DNA of 64,000 nt, from positions 57,907,307-57,971,306 of the forward strand of contig OX578276.1 in the NCBI GenBank assembly GCA_951217055.1, read 5' to 3'. A program made the position numbers and the translations under genes. This document shows, in pieces, positions 11,479-23,179 of the stretch. Below the pieces are notes generated by a model. The model saw only the letters and a program-made list of their open reading frames with translations. It was not told the origin of the DNA and made no database searches. This DNA is from Gerris lacustris (Eukaryota > Arthropoda > Insecta > Hemiptera > Gerridae). Each line of letters begins with the position of its first letter. Position 1 is the first letter of the stretch.

Positions 11479-12299
11479 TTCCTATTTCGTTCGGTTATAT
11501 TAAATTTTTAATCTGGTTAAAAAGTTACGAGTTTCGATTATTGCAGGAATATTTACATGTTTTTAAACGCCTTTTAAGAATCTCTGCTAATCGGTTCGGT
11601 TAAATATTTTAGTGTTGGGCAAAATAAACTCGAGAGGCCTTTAATTTAATTCTACAACGTGAAAGTATACTTAAATTTATTACAAATTAATGCGCATTAT
11701 TTTTATACAAATTAAATTATTTTTATATTTTATAAGTGAAAAACATTTACTTTATCTACAGAATGAAAGAAGACGTGCATAATTTGCACATTTCTTTCTT
11801 GGAGTTAAACTTTAATTAACACCTGACTATCACCAAAACGGGATTTTTTTGGTAACTTCAAAATTAAAATTAACTAAAACGCATACACAGTTTTACCTCA
11901 AAAATAAGTGTTTCCTACATCCATATATTATTACTACAAGTGAAGTATTTTAGGTGTTAAAGATCCCGGATGTTAATGGTAAAAGAAAATGCAATAAAAT
12001 TACATTTTGGAAAACAGCAAACTTTTAAAACATTCAAATGAAAAATCGTACCATGTTTGATATTTCTTGCTTTTTTACACGGTAACATGGTAAATTTAAA
12101 TTTATGATCCATTGTGTGTCTTATACGATCTGTTTCTAAGTTGAGGAAACCGTAACTGGCCTCGCTTCAGCATAGTCAAGGTGCTTAATATGATTTATTG
12201 TTTTAATGTGCAAAACTAACAACCAGCTTTGCTTAAAGCCGAGAAAAATACTGTTCCAAGTGTACGTGAACTCTTTAAATTTTCAAGAAAATATGACAA
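11479..12299. other. AT-rich intergenic DNA, no gene seen
   Basis: Stops in all frames. Nothing recognised. Confidence 0.55.
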
Positions 12300-12740
12300 G
12301 AGTAAATTGTTGTTGTTCTAAGCTGGGTGGTATTTCAGTACAAAGGAGGATGTTAAGCTAACGCCCACGGTTTCCGAGGTAGAGTCCGAGAGGAGTAAGA
12401 CGGTTGGACTCAAGTGTGACGGACTGTGTGTGACTGTATATGCTAATTCTTAAGGTTGAAAGATGATGTAGGTTCATGGTCGAAGGATGACGGTCGTTGC
12501 TGGGACTGATTGATGCTCGGTGCGAGAGATACGTCTTCAGATCAGTATTAATGCTTCTAATGTCCGTGCATTAGCAGGCCGCTTCAGTGCTCGTTAGCCG
12601 AGCCAGATCTAATCGGACCTCAGCTCCGCTAAGACATCCCCTCTAATACAACAGGATAAGACCTGCCGTCTTTATTAACTCGGACGCACCTCTGACAGAG
12701 GTCCTTCTACCACTATAATCCCAGCCCAATTTTTATCGGT
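12300..12740. other. GC-richer island (candidate conserved non-coding element)
   Basis: About 400 bases visibly richer in G+C than the flanks, not repeated elsewhere in the window and without a long open frame. It could be an untranslated exon, an ncRNA or a regulatory element. Confidence 0.22.
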
Positions 12741-13369
12741 TATTAAAATGAAGTGGAAGAGAATCTTTTCCTTGGGGATAATAATAATCTTTAATTCATA
12801 TCATTATTTTCAATCGAAATTTCTTTCTCTGGTACGCACTACTTCCTTTTATTATTTACTCCCTATGTAAGTTGGTTGGAGACTTTAATTGCTTATTTTC
12901 TTAAAATTATTAAAAGAAATAAAAAAATTAAATAATATGATAAATCGATCGGATGAATATGAAGTTCTTAACAAGACACAGAGTATTTCGTTGGTCTCCA
13001 ACTTAATACAGGTGGACCACCACCTCATATTCGGTCATTCGTGTAATCCTAGTTCTTCCATAATCAACAATTTAACTATATTGAGCATATTAATATACAG
13101 GTGAAAAGTTGCATCGATAAATGAACAGGTATTTCTTCAGATCTTACTAAAGGTAACGGGTACTCTTATAGAAAAGGGGTCCATTTTTGTTTTTTGAACA
13201 GAAGAGTTTATATCCCTTAGTCTAACTACCTATTAAGACAAAGGGATATTCAGTCCAATATGCTTTGGGACAAAGGAATATCACACTTGTATAAAAAAGA
13301 AAGTGTTTATATTCGGTTGTCAGAAAGTATATTAGATTAAAAATAAATTGGTAGTGCGTGAAGTCTCAC
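12741..13369. other. Intergenic DNA, no gene seen
   Basis: AT-rich. Two related stretches near 13205-13290 contain CAAAGGGATATT and CAAAGGAATATC. No gene recognised. Confidence 0.45.
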
Positions 13370-14370
13370 GTAAAAAGGGTTTCGTTGGTTTTGTAAACAT
13401 GAAATTAGTAGTTGGGGGGGGGGGGGGGGAATTAGTATGTTTTTGACAAAATGGCGTAGAAAATTAAACGCTTTCCACAAGTGTTATATATTTTTGTAAT
13501 CTACTCTTCAATACCTTTCACTTGATACCCCACTCAAAATTTTGAAAAAATATTTTTTTCCCCGTGACAGCAATTAGCCGCCATCTTGGATTCCCAGTTA
13601 ATCCGACCAAGTTGCTATTCATATTTTTTCTTTGGCCCATCAGACCGCACATTTTGCATATTTTTCTATATTTTTAGTAAGAGCGGAAATACGATTTTAG
13701 GGGGGGGGACACGCAAAATTTCTATGTCTTTTGACAAAATGGCGCCGAAAATTGAACACTTTCCCTAAGTGAAATATATATTTATAATCTACTCTTCAAT
13801 ACCTTTCATTTGATATCCCACCCAAAATTTAAAAAAAATATTTATTTTCGTGTGACATGAATTATCCGCCATCTTGGATTCCCAGTAAATCAGATCAAAT
13901 TGATAATCTTATTTTTTCTATGGCCCACCAGACGACACATTTTGCATATTTTTCTATATTTTTAGTATGAGCGGAAATACGATTTTAAGAGGGGGGACAC
14001 GCAAAATTTCGATGTTTTTTAACAAAATGGCGCCGAAAATTGAACACTTTCCCTAAGTGATATATATATTTGTAATCTACTCTTTAATACCTTTCATTTG
14101 ATACCCCACTTAAAATTTAAAAAAAAAAAATTTTTCGCATGACGTGAGTTACCCGCCATTTTGGATTTGAACAGCTGATAATTTTGAGTTCGCTATATTT
14201 TTCCTGTGTGCGCGTCAAAACGATCTTTTATATCGGAAAGTTTCACGTTTCTATCTCTTTTAATTCAAAAGTTATTGGAACCGTACAGAGTGACAGACAG
14301 ACAGACAGACACATGAACGAAACTATAAGGGTTTCTTTTTTTGGTTTTACCAACGAAACCCTAAAAAAAG
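13370..14370 (+). repeat. Hairpin-ended interspersed repeat (family B) with ~288-bp internal tandem repeats
   Basis: The CCGCCATCTTGGATTCCCAG block recurs at 13578 and 13866 and, diverged, at 14153, so the period is 287-288 bases. Each unit also contains GCATATTTTTCTATATTTTTAG, ACAAAATGGCGCCGAAAATT and CCTTTCATTTGATA; a partial unit precedes at about 13400. The element ends with (GACA)n (about 14292-14310) and a hairpin, AGGGTTTC (14328-14335) with GAAACCCT (14355-14362), then an A run. Related 3' ends occur at 30113, 42800 and 51200 in this window. Non-coding. G runs at about 13415-13429 and 13700-13708 are part of the units. Confidence 0.75.
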
Positions 14371-14832
14371 AGCCAGTAACGGAAGCTATGTGATTCGTTC
14401 CAAAGAAAGAAAGTTTGTTTTGTCTCCCATTTCAAAAATTCCATGACAAAAATCCGTTTCAGCTATTATTTGGATCCGTGTCGGTTTGTCGGTCTGTCTG
14501 TCGCTCATTTTTTGCGTACCAGCACATCTTAAAAGCTATTCGTCCGATTTTGAAAAAATTTGGATGGTAGATCCATAATTAGTCCATTGTTGGTCCCATA
14601 TTAGTTTCAACCATCTGCGGTCTTTTATTTTTCTTCCACATTCACAACATTTATTTACATACTTATATCTTCAAAAGTATACTCATCTTATTTTTAAGAA
14701 TATATAGAATAGGTTTGTTGAAAGTAGCCTACAGACAGCCCCAGATTAATTTCAACCGTTTCCACTCTTTGAATTTTGCTAAATTAATACTTTAATTTAT
14801 GTTAATATTAAAACAATTTTGACAGATTTAAA
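14371..14832 (+). repeat. Interspersed repeat, family A (plus copy)
   Basis: Collinear with 20492-20994: the CGGAAGCTATGTG start, AATTCCATGACAAAAATCCG, GTCGGTCTGTCTGTCGCTCA, CGTCCGATTTTGAAAAAATT, GTTGGTCCCATATTAGTTTC, ACAGACAGCCCCAGATTAA and ACAATTTTGACAGATTTAA blocks all match in order. It directly abuts the hairpin end of the preceding family B copy. Confidence 0.8.
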
Positions 14833-16141
14833 AACCCGTGGGGAAATTAAATAATTTTTAAATAATTGGTTGTAAAAGCATAAAATTATTAATTTATACG
14901 AAATAGGACACATGGAAGCTATGTGCCACACTAATTGGCAGACTATTTTGATACAGTACATGTTAAATTTTATTATAAAATATTTCAAGTATGCATGGTT
15001 TAACTTAGTATATTATATACCTACTGCGGTTTAATTTTATAGTAAAAAAAGAAAATATATGACTGAACTAGGAGATGTATACTTTTCTTATATTTAATAA
15101 TTTCAAGTAATATTTAAAGATTGTTCCACATTTCCTTGGATAAGAGAGAGCCTTTCTCAAACAAGTTAAATTATATAATATTAAATTAAAAATAATTAAA
15201 TAAATAATATATATAAAACCAATAATTTATTTCCTTAAATTATATAAAGAGAGGCTAAAAATAGAAACTGCCTGAGTGAGAGCCCTGTTTGGCTTTCGAA
15301 ATAAACTTTTTTAATTGACTTAAGTATTACATAGGTATGTATATCTTTTTTTTAATTTTTTTAATAATTATAATTGTGTCCGTTCAATCAAAATGACTAT
15401 AAATTATATGGCAAGTATTCATGGATAATGATTGGAAGATGTGGTATTAATATCTAGTCCGTAGTCCATTAGATGCTGTACGATAATTACGTTTTAAAAA
15501 AAGACCCTCAACGCCCAATACGAATCTTTTGACCCTCTAAATACAAGTTACCGTAGATTAATATACAGATATTGTATGAAGAATTTTTAAAAAAATAATA
15601 TGATTGTATGGAATGATATTTTATGTGTCCAATGCACGAATGCACACACATTTTATGAAACAAATTATGAAATAAAGATATTATATTTTAACACATATTA
15701 TCATACTAACTCAAATGTTTTTAAACAGTTTGGAAACGGATAATCAGAGAATTAAAATAATTACTTATTTTATATGTAAGATTCAAAAATGAGTTTGTGG
15801 CAGAGTTGGATTGTAATTCATAATATTATAATTTGGAGATTATTCATAGTATAAATTGATACTAAAATTTCCCATAAACAGGGAATCTCATCGTTATATT
15901 GACAATTAAAATAAGGGGAATATCTAAAATTTTTTTATTAGATATAAGAAAGCAAGAGAAAGGCGAGGAATCTTGTTTAGCTTAAGCAGTATCCTCTACT
16001 TTAGGTTGACATATTGTCAAATTTCATTGCTACAATAATTGTTTGCTATCATATTCTATTTTTAATCTTTTTTATTTATGATTCATGAGACTAACAGAAT
16101 TACAAATTATCGCAGAGAAATATTGTTATAAATTTATAATT
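14833..16141. other. AT-rich intergenic DNA with a short recurring segment
   Basis: No gene. At about 14912-14945 is the word GAAGCTATGTGCCACACT followed by AATTGGCAG, also found at about 17104-17136 and in reverse complement near 63655-63690. This indicates another old dispersed repeat. Confidence 0.5.
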
Positions 16142-16275
16142 TTGCTTCCGAGTTTACCGAAGGTAACGGAAGCATTGTGTTCACTTTTGAGAACAAAAAA
16201 GTTTTATGCCTCCGATTTTAAAAATTCCAAGACGAAGAAATCCGTTTCAGATTTCAGGGAACATTTTTGGTTCTG

Positions 16276-16276
<1 letters not shown>

Positions 16277-16315
<39 letters not shown>
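16277..16315. repeat. (GTCT)n tetranucleotide microsatellite
   Basis: About ten GTCT units within the left arm of the foldback. Cys-Leu-Ser-Val and Thr-Asp-Arg-Gln repeat peptides across it are microsatellite translations. Confidence 0.95.
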
Positions 16316-16464
16316 GGTCTGTGTGTCCGCGAATCATGAAACGTTCGACGATAACTTGAGTAAATGTCCACCGATTTTGATGAAATTTGGTAGACATGTT
16401 CATTTTACCAATGCCCAGGACGAGTTCGTTGGACAACGTAATCCGTTCAAGCGTTCACGCGTAA

Positions 16465-16847
16465 GGCGGCTTTCACACTGCGTGCGAGACCGAATTAGGC
16501 CAATTCCGTTTGAGAAGCATATACATGTATTAGCATGGGTCTATTCACTTTAAACTCCGATCGAGACCGGGTCGAGAGAGACTGAGCGAGACCGAGCCGA
16601 CTCGGGGGTTTTTTTCGAGCGTTTTTGTTAGCTAAGCGTTTTCGGCCGCCGAAAAGCGTTTTCGGTCGCCGAAAACGCTTAGCTAACAAAAACGCCCGAG
16701 TCGGCTCGGTCTCGCTCAGTCTCGCTCGGCCCGGTCTCACTCAGCGATTTATGTGAATAGACCCATGCTAATACATTGCTAATACATGTATTTGCTTCTC
16801 AAGCGGAATCGGTCTCGCTCGGTCTCGCACGCAGTGTGAAAGCCGCC
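16465..16847. mobile_element. Harbinger-like MITE (383 bp) with TAA target duplication
   Basis: Both ends read inward as GGCGGCTTTCACACTGCGTG and agree for about 29 bases. TAA flanks both sides (16462-16464 and 16848-16850). The 3-bp TWA duplication and GGC start fit PIF/Harbinger elements by general family knowledge; a TA-duplicating superfamily is a less likely alternative. The whole element folds back. The central 28-bp arms (16619-16646 and 16668-16695, beginning GCGTTTTTGTTAGCTAAGCG) are perfect complements, and the loop is itself a smaller GCCGAAAA/TTTTCGG hairpin. No coding capacity. Confidence 0.85.
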
Positions 16848-17854
16848 TAATGCTCACTTAAACGTGAACTTCAAATTTAAAATTTAAATTTTAGGTCGGG
16901 AAAAAATCAAACTTCATCTATTCAATGAGAAAAACATTTTTTCCGAATACAATTTTTTAGTAAAACCTACAGTGACACCGCTATGAAATGTTAAAGATCG
17001 CTAAAACCATTAATGGTTTTAGGCAATAAACAATATAACAATAAAGTAATAATAACGATAATGTTAATGCTAATATAACAATAAAATACGTGATAGAATG
17101 CGAGGAAGCTTTGTGCCACACCAATTGGCAGTCTATCTTTTAGTTAATTTAGAAAATGAAAATATGACAGTATATTTTTTTATATTAGAGTGGCATATAG
17201 CATCCTCACGTCCTATCATGTATACTTTTAAGGATTTTTTTCTGTTAAAATCCATTATTGTCTAATTTATTTAATCCCCCCCCCCCAAATAAAGCCAAGT
17301 CACCTGGTCTCGAGGTTCATAGGCTCGCTATGCAATTGAAGAGGTAGGTCAAATAGAGAGGTGGGAAACCAAGCCACCTCCTATTCTATGATCAAAACTA
17401 TTAATAGTTTTAGCGATCTTTAACACTTCACAGCGATGTTGCTGTTGGTTATATTAAAAAATTGTATTTGTAAAAAATGTTTGTCTCACTGAATAGATGA
17501 AGTTATAGATTCTTTCCCGACCTAAAATTCCAATTTTAAATTTGAAGTTCACGTTTACGCAAGCGTTACGCGAGAACGCTTGGGCGGATAACGTTGTCCA
17601 ACGAACTCGTCCTGGGCATTGGTAAAATGAACATGTCGACCAAATTTCATTAAAATCGGTCTACTTTTACTTGTCGTCACACGTTTCAGGGGACGCGGAC
17701 ACACAGACCGACAGACAGACACGAGACCAAAGATGATCCCTGATGTCTGAAACGGATTTCTGTCTTGGAATTTTTAAAATTGAAAATATAAATTTTTTTT
17801 CGTTCTCAAAAGTGAACACAATGCTTCCGTTACCTTCGGTAAACTCGGAAGCAA

Positions 17855-18229
17855 TAAAATAGGGTTGATTGAAAAAGTAAAACTTCTTCATGACTCATTT
17901 TTGTCAGTGTGACTTTATTTAATGGTTCAAAATAAGATATATTAATAGACAATCAGTAAATAAAATTAATCAAAATGTACTATAAATAACGGCCGATGGA
18001 GTCGGCTTTTGGTAGTGGCAACATTGAAACCTAACTGTAATATATAATTTTGACTTTAGATAAAAGTACAGCTACACTGTAAACCACGTAAATAATTAAA
18101 AAATAAAAGTGAACATTAATAGTCTACACGCTGAGAGATTTGTTTTGTATATACTCTTTAAGGAGATTTACACTATGTGTAATATAAAGGGAGAGTGGTA
18201 CAGAATCTAATGGTACCTCTGCAAACACC
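17855..18229. other. AT-rich intergenic DNA
   Basis: No gene or repeat recognised. Confidence 0.5.
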
Positions 18230-18560
18230 TTGTGGGTGTAAGATGCTGTCGGTATCGGTGCGTTTCTGTAACGGTGCCCTTTTCACGGGCTCCGGCACCA
18301 CCCCATCAATTATTTCATAAAGCGCTCGTAATTATGGCCTCTATACGGTAGCAAGCTTCCTAATGACTTTGGCTTCCCTTTTCAAAAACTCAAGCAGACA
18401 AGGAGGCTAAGGGAGGGAAGAAGAGAACCAAAGCCCAGATCCTTTCCATTCACATTCTCCTACTTCACTTGTTACCCACAATCTGTTGACACACCTCATT
18501 AAATCTCTGTCACCCTTGACGTAATCCATAACGTGACGCTAAATCTATGAAAATACAATT
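18230..18560. other. GC-richer island (candidate conserved non-coding element)
   Basis: Balanced-composition block with no long open frame and no second copy in the window. It contains ATAAAGCGCTCGTAATTATG near 18317. Function unknown. Confidence 0.22.
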
Positions 18561-19879
18561 TTTCTTATTCCCCCCTCCTACATCTTTCCTTTCAGCCTTT
18601 GACTTTTCACGTTTAAATGAAAAGCATTTATTCCAAGGGGAAAAAAATTAATAAAGGACCCCATCAATGAGCTTTATGCCCCCTTGAACGATTGACGTTA
18701 TGAAAATTATGTTTGACGAAGAAAAAATTTCCCAAGGAGGATCGTTCATCTTGACTCATGTGCCGGCTTTGTTAATGCTCAAAAGAATATTTTATCTACA
18801 AACCTTGAACACATTGCATTTACGCAGAATCTTTTAAAAGGAATCCCCTTAAACATTAAAAACACTTGGTATAAATAGAGAATTCGTTTGATGCTAATAG
18901 AACTTAAACCTTTCAGGCATAGTTTGTTTATATTATTAGTATAATTCAAGACTTTACGGACATTATTACTTTAGTATTAGGCTTAAAGCTTAGAAAGGGA
19001 AGTACAAAATGAAATCTATTTAGGGTTGCGAGAATTGATGTGGACGGTACTTCCTTCCGTATTAACAATTTGCATAAGGCTAAAACGGGCGGCGGCTTCC
19101 AATATCAGAAGCCCCTTGCGTGTAGGGTCCCTTCACCCGAATTCCACGACTAATTTATTTTATTTCATTTTATCTCCCCTCCTATTTCTTCCCCTTTTAG
19201 TTTTTTTTTTTTTATCTAGTTCTATTCTTTTTAATATAGAAGGTATCAGTTTTAATGTGAGCACGACACGAGTTATCGAGTCAAATCTTTGACACTGCGT
19301 CTTGATTAATTTATTTTTCCTAACGTTGCTAACCAAGTTTACAAAACCATTGTTTAGATCTAAAATTGAATTTTTTTTTTGTGGCGACTCACCCACATTT
19401 ATAAAGAAAGTCTATCAATAAAATCTTTTTTATGGCCAATGGACCCCGCTCAAACCTTATGGGAATTTCTAGAAATTAAAATATGCTGTAGTTCTGAGCA
19501 CAATCTAAAGTATTCATTAACGCTATTCAAATCCGGGTAAGCTATACAAATGTAATTTATATAAGAGAATGGAAATTACTTAGTTTGTGATATAAAAGGT
19601 ATTTTTTCCTCATTTGGAGTTCTTATTTTATGTAAAAAATAACTTTAAATAATATGTAATCAAGGTTTTTGTGGCCCTATATTTTGTTATTATCTAGAGG
19701 TTTTTATTAATAAGCCAAAACAGCAGCTTATATTTACTTAAATTCTTTGTTTTAAAAATGTCAGATTATTATTTCCCCAAGAGTTTTATTATTTTATTCA
19801 AATGAGATTTATTTTTATTTATTTATTTTTTTTTTTTTAAGCAAACGTCAATATTTCATCGCATTTCTCACCGCTAATT
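18561..19879. other. Intergenic DNA, no gene seen
   Basis: Mostly AT-rich, with a GC-richer stretch at about 19020-19150. Open frames here (19026-19292 plus, 19160-19396 minus) overlap each other, are short, and resemble nothing known. Confidence 0.5.
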
Positions 19880-20215
19880 TATTTTGAACCATCCGAGTCC
19901 TTCGCATTACTTATTATAGCAAGATATTTTGCAAATCCTCCCGAACGATGAAACACACGAGTTGATCCAACCGCACAAAGCTGTCTGGAAAAAGTTGTAA
20001 GCTGTGTATAAGAGTTTCAGCTGTTAATTTACTGTGTGCATAAACCGATTATAAGCCGGAGGCCGGATTCCCTTGCTACTCCGCGGGCCCCCTTCTTAAT
20101 CCTCTTAGTTCAAACTGGCAACATCGATTAATATGCAATTTTCAGAGGAGATGTAACACCGGGAGGAAACTGTCAAGACCGCCGAGATAGGATAATCACT
20201 TTTTGATTCTTTATC
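19880..20215. other. GC-richer island with octamer-like and homeodomain-like words
   Basis: Unique in the window and without a long open frame. It contains ATCGATTAATATGCAA near 20123 and several ATTA cores. A developmental enhancer is one possible reading, supported only by composition. Confidence 0.22.
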
Positions 20216-20491
20216 TTACCAAAATGTCCTTTTCCAGTAAGAGTACAATAAGTACTAAAACTGTAAATAATTAATCTCCTTGTACATCTGTGTTTCTTTA
20301 TTAGTTCAAAATCATCTTGTGCAAAAATAAAATGTAGAATATATATTAGAAGATTTATTTAGAAGCTCAAAAAACAAAATCAATTCTTTGTAACATCTAT
20401 TACTAAACCGGTCGAAACCAATATGCATTAATCATCACTTATTGAGAAAAAACAAATTATCAGTTGGCTATATTTATTTATTTATTTATTT
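20216..20491. other. AT-rich intergenic DNA
   Basis: Nothing recognised. Confidence 0.5.
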
Positions 20492-20994
20492 TTGCTTCCG
20501 AGCTTTCCGAAGGTAGAGGAAGCTACTTGATCGTTCTTAAGGACGAAAATTTTCTTTTATGTCTCCGATTTCAAAAATTCCAAGATAGAAATCCGTTTTA
20601 GACATCAGGGAACATTTTTGGAACCTTGTTTGCCTGTCGGTCTTTCGGTCTGTCTATCAGTCACTCAATTTTTGCGAACCACCATAACTTAAAAACTACT
20701 CGTCCGATATTAAGGAAATTTGGATGGTAGGAAACAATTAGCCCGTTGTTGGTCCCATATAAGTTGCGACCTTTTGGCCCATTTATTTCTCTTCCACATG
20801 CGCGCACAAACATACATTTATTTACACACATATCTTCAAAAATATACTCATTTGATATTTATGAAAATTTGATGGTTTGTCGAATGTAGCCCACAGACAG
20901 CCCCAGGTTAATTTCAATCGTCTGCGCTCATTGAATTTTGCTAAATTGATTCTTTAATTCAAGTGAAAAATCAAAACAATTTCGACAGATTTAA
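20492..20994 (+). repeat. Interspersed repeat, family A (most complete copy)
   Basis: Begins TTGCTTCCGAGCTTTCCGAA, like the outer end of the 16142-17854 foldback, and continues through AATTCCAAGATAGAAATCCG, a CTGTCGGTCTTTCGGTCTGT tract, CTCGTCCGAT, GTTGGTCCCATATAAGTTGC, ATATCTTCAAAAATATACTC, ACAGACAGCCCCAGGTTAAT and CAATTTCGACAGATTTAA. Other copies lie at 14371-14832 and, in minus orientation, 5947-6350. Non-coding. Confidence 0.8.
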
Positions 20995-21760
20995 TAAACA
21001 GGACAATAGACTGAGGAGTGAAAAGTCAAGAACTGGGGCTACAGGGTGAATGTTTGGTATGGTGGAACAACTAGACTATTCAATCAAACTTTTCAATCAA
21101 AAATCCATCGTAAAATCACCGATGCTGCTATTTGTATACCTAACCTCCCCCTCCTCAATAATTTTAATATTCCTTTGGTCCCTGGCCTATCTATATACAG
21201 GTACCAGAAATTCCATGTATTCTTATTTAATCACCCTAATCTCATTAGAACTCCTTTCTTACTAATCCATCCCTAGAAACCCACCTCACCTGACGAGGCA
21301 GTGTCCCAGATATCAACTAAATATAGAATTACTTATTAATAATTAATTAAAATATAGCTTATACCATTCCTTATTATTGTTATCACACTACTCCCTAGGT
21401 TTATCCCTTCCATGTGTCAAAAATAGCAGTGATACAACTGCTGTCACGTGGTGAATATTGGTACTTGAATAATCACGACACTACCTACTTGTAGCTTTCG
21501 ATCCTCTCTATCGATCTACGGGGATAATTCAAAAATCTATTTTTTTGAGTTGTCACGTTGCTGAAATGGGTGTGCGATATATACATAACAGTGAAGGTAT
21601 AAAGATAAAATATTTGATTGTGCAACCTCTACCTTGATTTAAGTTCCCAACTGTGGACTATGTGGTATAAACAGTATTGTCAATTACCCAACATCAGAAC
21701 AATTTCTTCTTTCCTTTTTGTCTTGATTTTTATTTATTTATTTATTTTTTTTTTGGAACG
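20995..21760. other. Intergenic DNA, no gene seen
   Basis: Two overlapping short open frames near 21046-21276 are not recognisable proteins. Confidence 0.5.
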
Positions 21761-22035
21761 AAGTTCCTTATGACACGTTCTGGAGCCCGGGAGTGAATCC
21801 GAAAAAAACGTCCAAAATCACCGTCACAAAATCACATTCACAACATAACCGTCACAAAATCACCGTCACGATATCTACAGATGACGATAACTTGTGTAAA
21901 AGATCACCGAGTTAGATGAAATTTGGTACACATATTTATTTTACCAATGCCCAGGCTGAGTTCGTCGGAAAACGTTATTTGCCCAAGCGTTCACGCGCAA
22001 AGCTCGCGTAAACGTAAGCTTCAAAAGACGGGAAA
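21761..22035 (+). repeat. Composite repeat: ACCGTCACAAAATC minirepeat plus partial foldback-arm copy
   Basis: From 21819 to 21875 the word CCGTCACAAAATCAC or variants recur. From about 21890 the sequence follows the foldback arm of 16142-17854: GATAACTTGTGTAAA, GATGAAATTTGGTACACAT, TTTTACCAATGCCCAGG, GAGTTCGTCGG, AAGCGTTCACGCG. It is a truncated, diverged copy. Confidence 0.65.
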
Positions 22036-22979
22036 AAGTGTTATTAAGAAAGCCTGTTGCTTGACTTGTTTTAATTATTTTTGTTATATAATGTCAAAAA
22101 TGTCACTTTGTTTTGTAAATAAATAAAATATAATCATGTAAAATTTCACCCTGATACAAGCAGAAGCTGTTGAGTAGGGAAGAGATATATTTTATAATAT
22201 TTTAAATTAATTAGGTAGGTAGAAAACAGTCCTATTTCAATCCAAACTCCTTTAACATACATACTCTTTCACTATAAACTCATCATGATCAACTCTTTTC
22301 TTATATTCAATATATATTTATAGTAAGACGCTTGCTTTAATTATACAAATAATGATTTTCTTTTAATTTTGCCATAACTCTGCTCAACAAACAGTTCGTT
22401 ACTATTAATTTTGTCTCTTTTCTAATCCGCCATGTATAAGTAGCTAGCAATGTGTTTTCTTTACTGTGGTAACGACTGCCCAATTGTGCCTATATTGTGA
22501 AATCTTTTATGTTTCTGAGTCTGAATTATAAAGTACATTCTTATCTAATCAATTTAGTTACGTAGAAAGTGTGAATAGCTATTAATTAGATCAATAAAGA
22601 ACTCTTTTTTTTAATCAATTCAAGTCTTAAGTTAAGAAAAATTAGTTGCGTTTGTGAATGGTGACAAATAATTTTTTAAGCGAAAAAAAAAACAAAAAAA
22701 AATTTGCCAGCTGCGTTGTGGTCAAAGTTGAATACATTTTCTTTTAATAAAAAAAAAAAATAATAATAATAATTAGAAAAGAATATTTTCAAGGTTGCAT
22801 TTTTATGGTTTTGATTTATTTCTTGTACCGAGTTTATTTAACGATCCACCATAAAGGCAGAATGACTTTAAGAGGATTAAGAAAATTATAAAGAATTACT
22901 AAATCTTTTGAGGTTTAATTTGTTTTTAAAAAAATTCTATTATTTTGGGTCACTAAATCATAATTTTTGTTTAAAACAG
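22036..22979. other. AT-rich intergenic DNA with A runs
   Basis: A runs near 22684 and 22750 followed by (ATA)n. No gene recognised. Confidence 0.5.
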
Positions 22980-23027
22980 GCAGAAGAACCATTTTTAAAT
23001 CGGGCAGAAGAACCATTTTTAAATCTT
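22980..23027. repeat. 24-bp tandem duplication
   Basis: GCAGAAGAACCATTTTTAAA plus four bases is repeated at 22980 and 23004. Confidence 0.9.
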
Positions 23028-23179
23028 GCAATTTAGTTTCGTACCAATTTAAAAATATTGATTTTACTTAGTTTTCGTAGATCAAAAATTAATTTTCTTA
23101 GTTTAACAGTTATATTCAATTATTTTTTGCAGTATACAAATTATTTGTTTTCTTGTTGGTCGGCAGAACTTATCGGAAC

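Larger units (their letters stand above)
16142..17854. mobile_element. 1.7-kb foldback element with long inverted arms
   Basis: The left arm (16142 to about 17023) and right arm (about 17391-17854) are inverted copies. Both start at the outer ends with TTGCTTCCGAGTTTACCGAA and continue through ATTCCAAGAC, CCGTTTCAGA, the (GTCT)n tract, TGAAATTTGG, CATGTTCATTTTACCAATGC, GACGAGTTCGTTGGACAACG, AACGTGAACTTCAAATTTAA and GTTAAAGATCGCTAAAAC. The left arm is longer because a MITE (16465-16847) is inserted in it. The spacer (17024-17390) is non-coding and includes a C run near 17276. It resembles a hairpin-type non-autonomous DNA transposon; no autonomous partner or clear target duplication is visible. 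The outer TTGCTTCCGAG segment is shared with family A repeats. Confidence 0.8.

Noticed and set aside
16206..16553. 115-codon frame with Cys-Leu-Ser-Val repeats
   Set aside because: It crosses a (GTCT)n tract and the edge of a MITE within a foldback arm, so it is not a gene.
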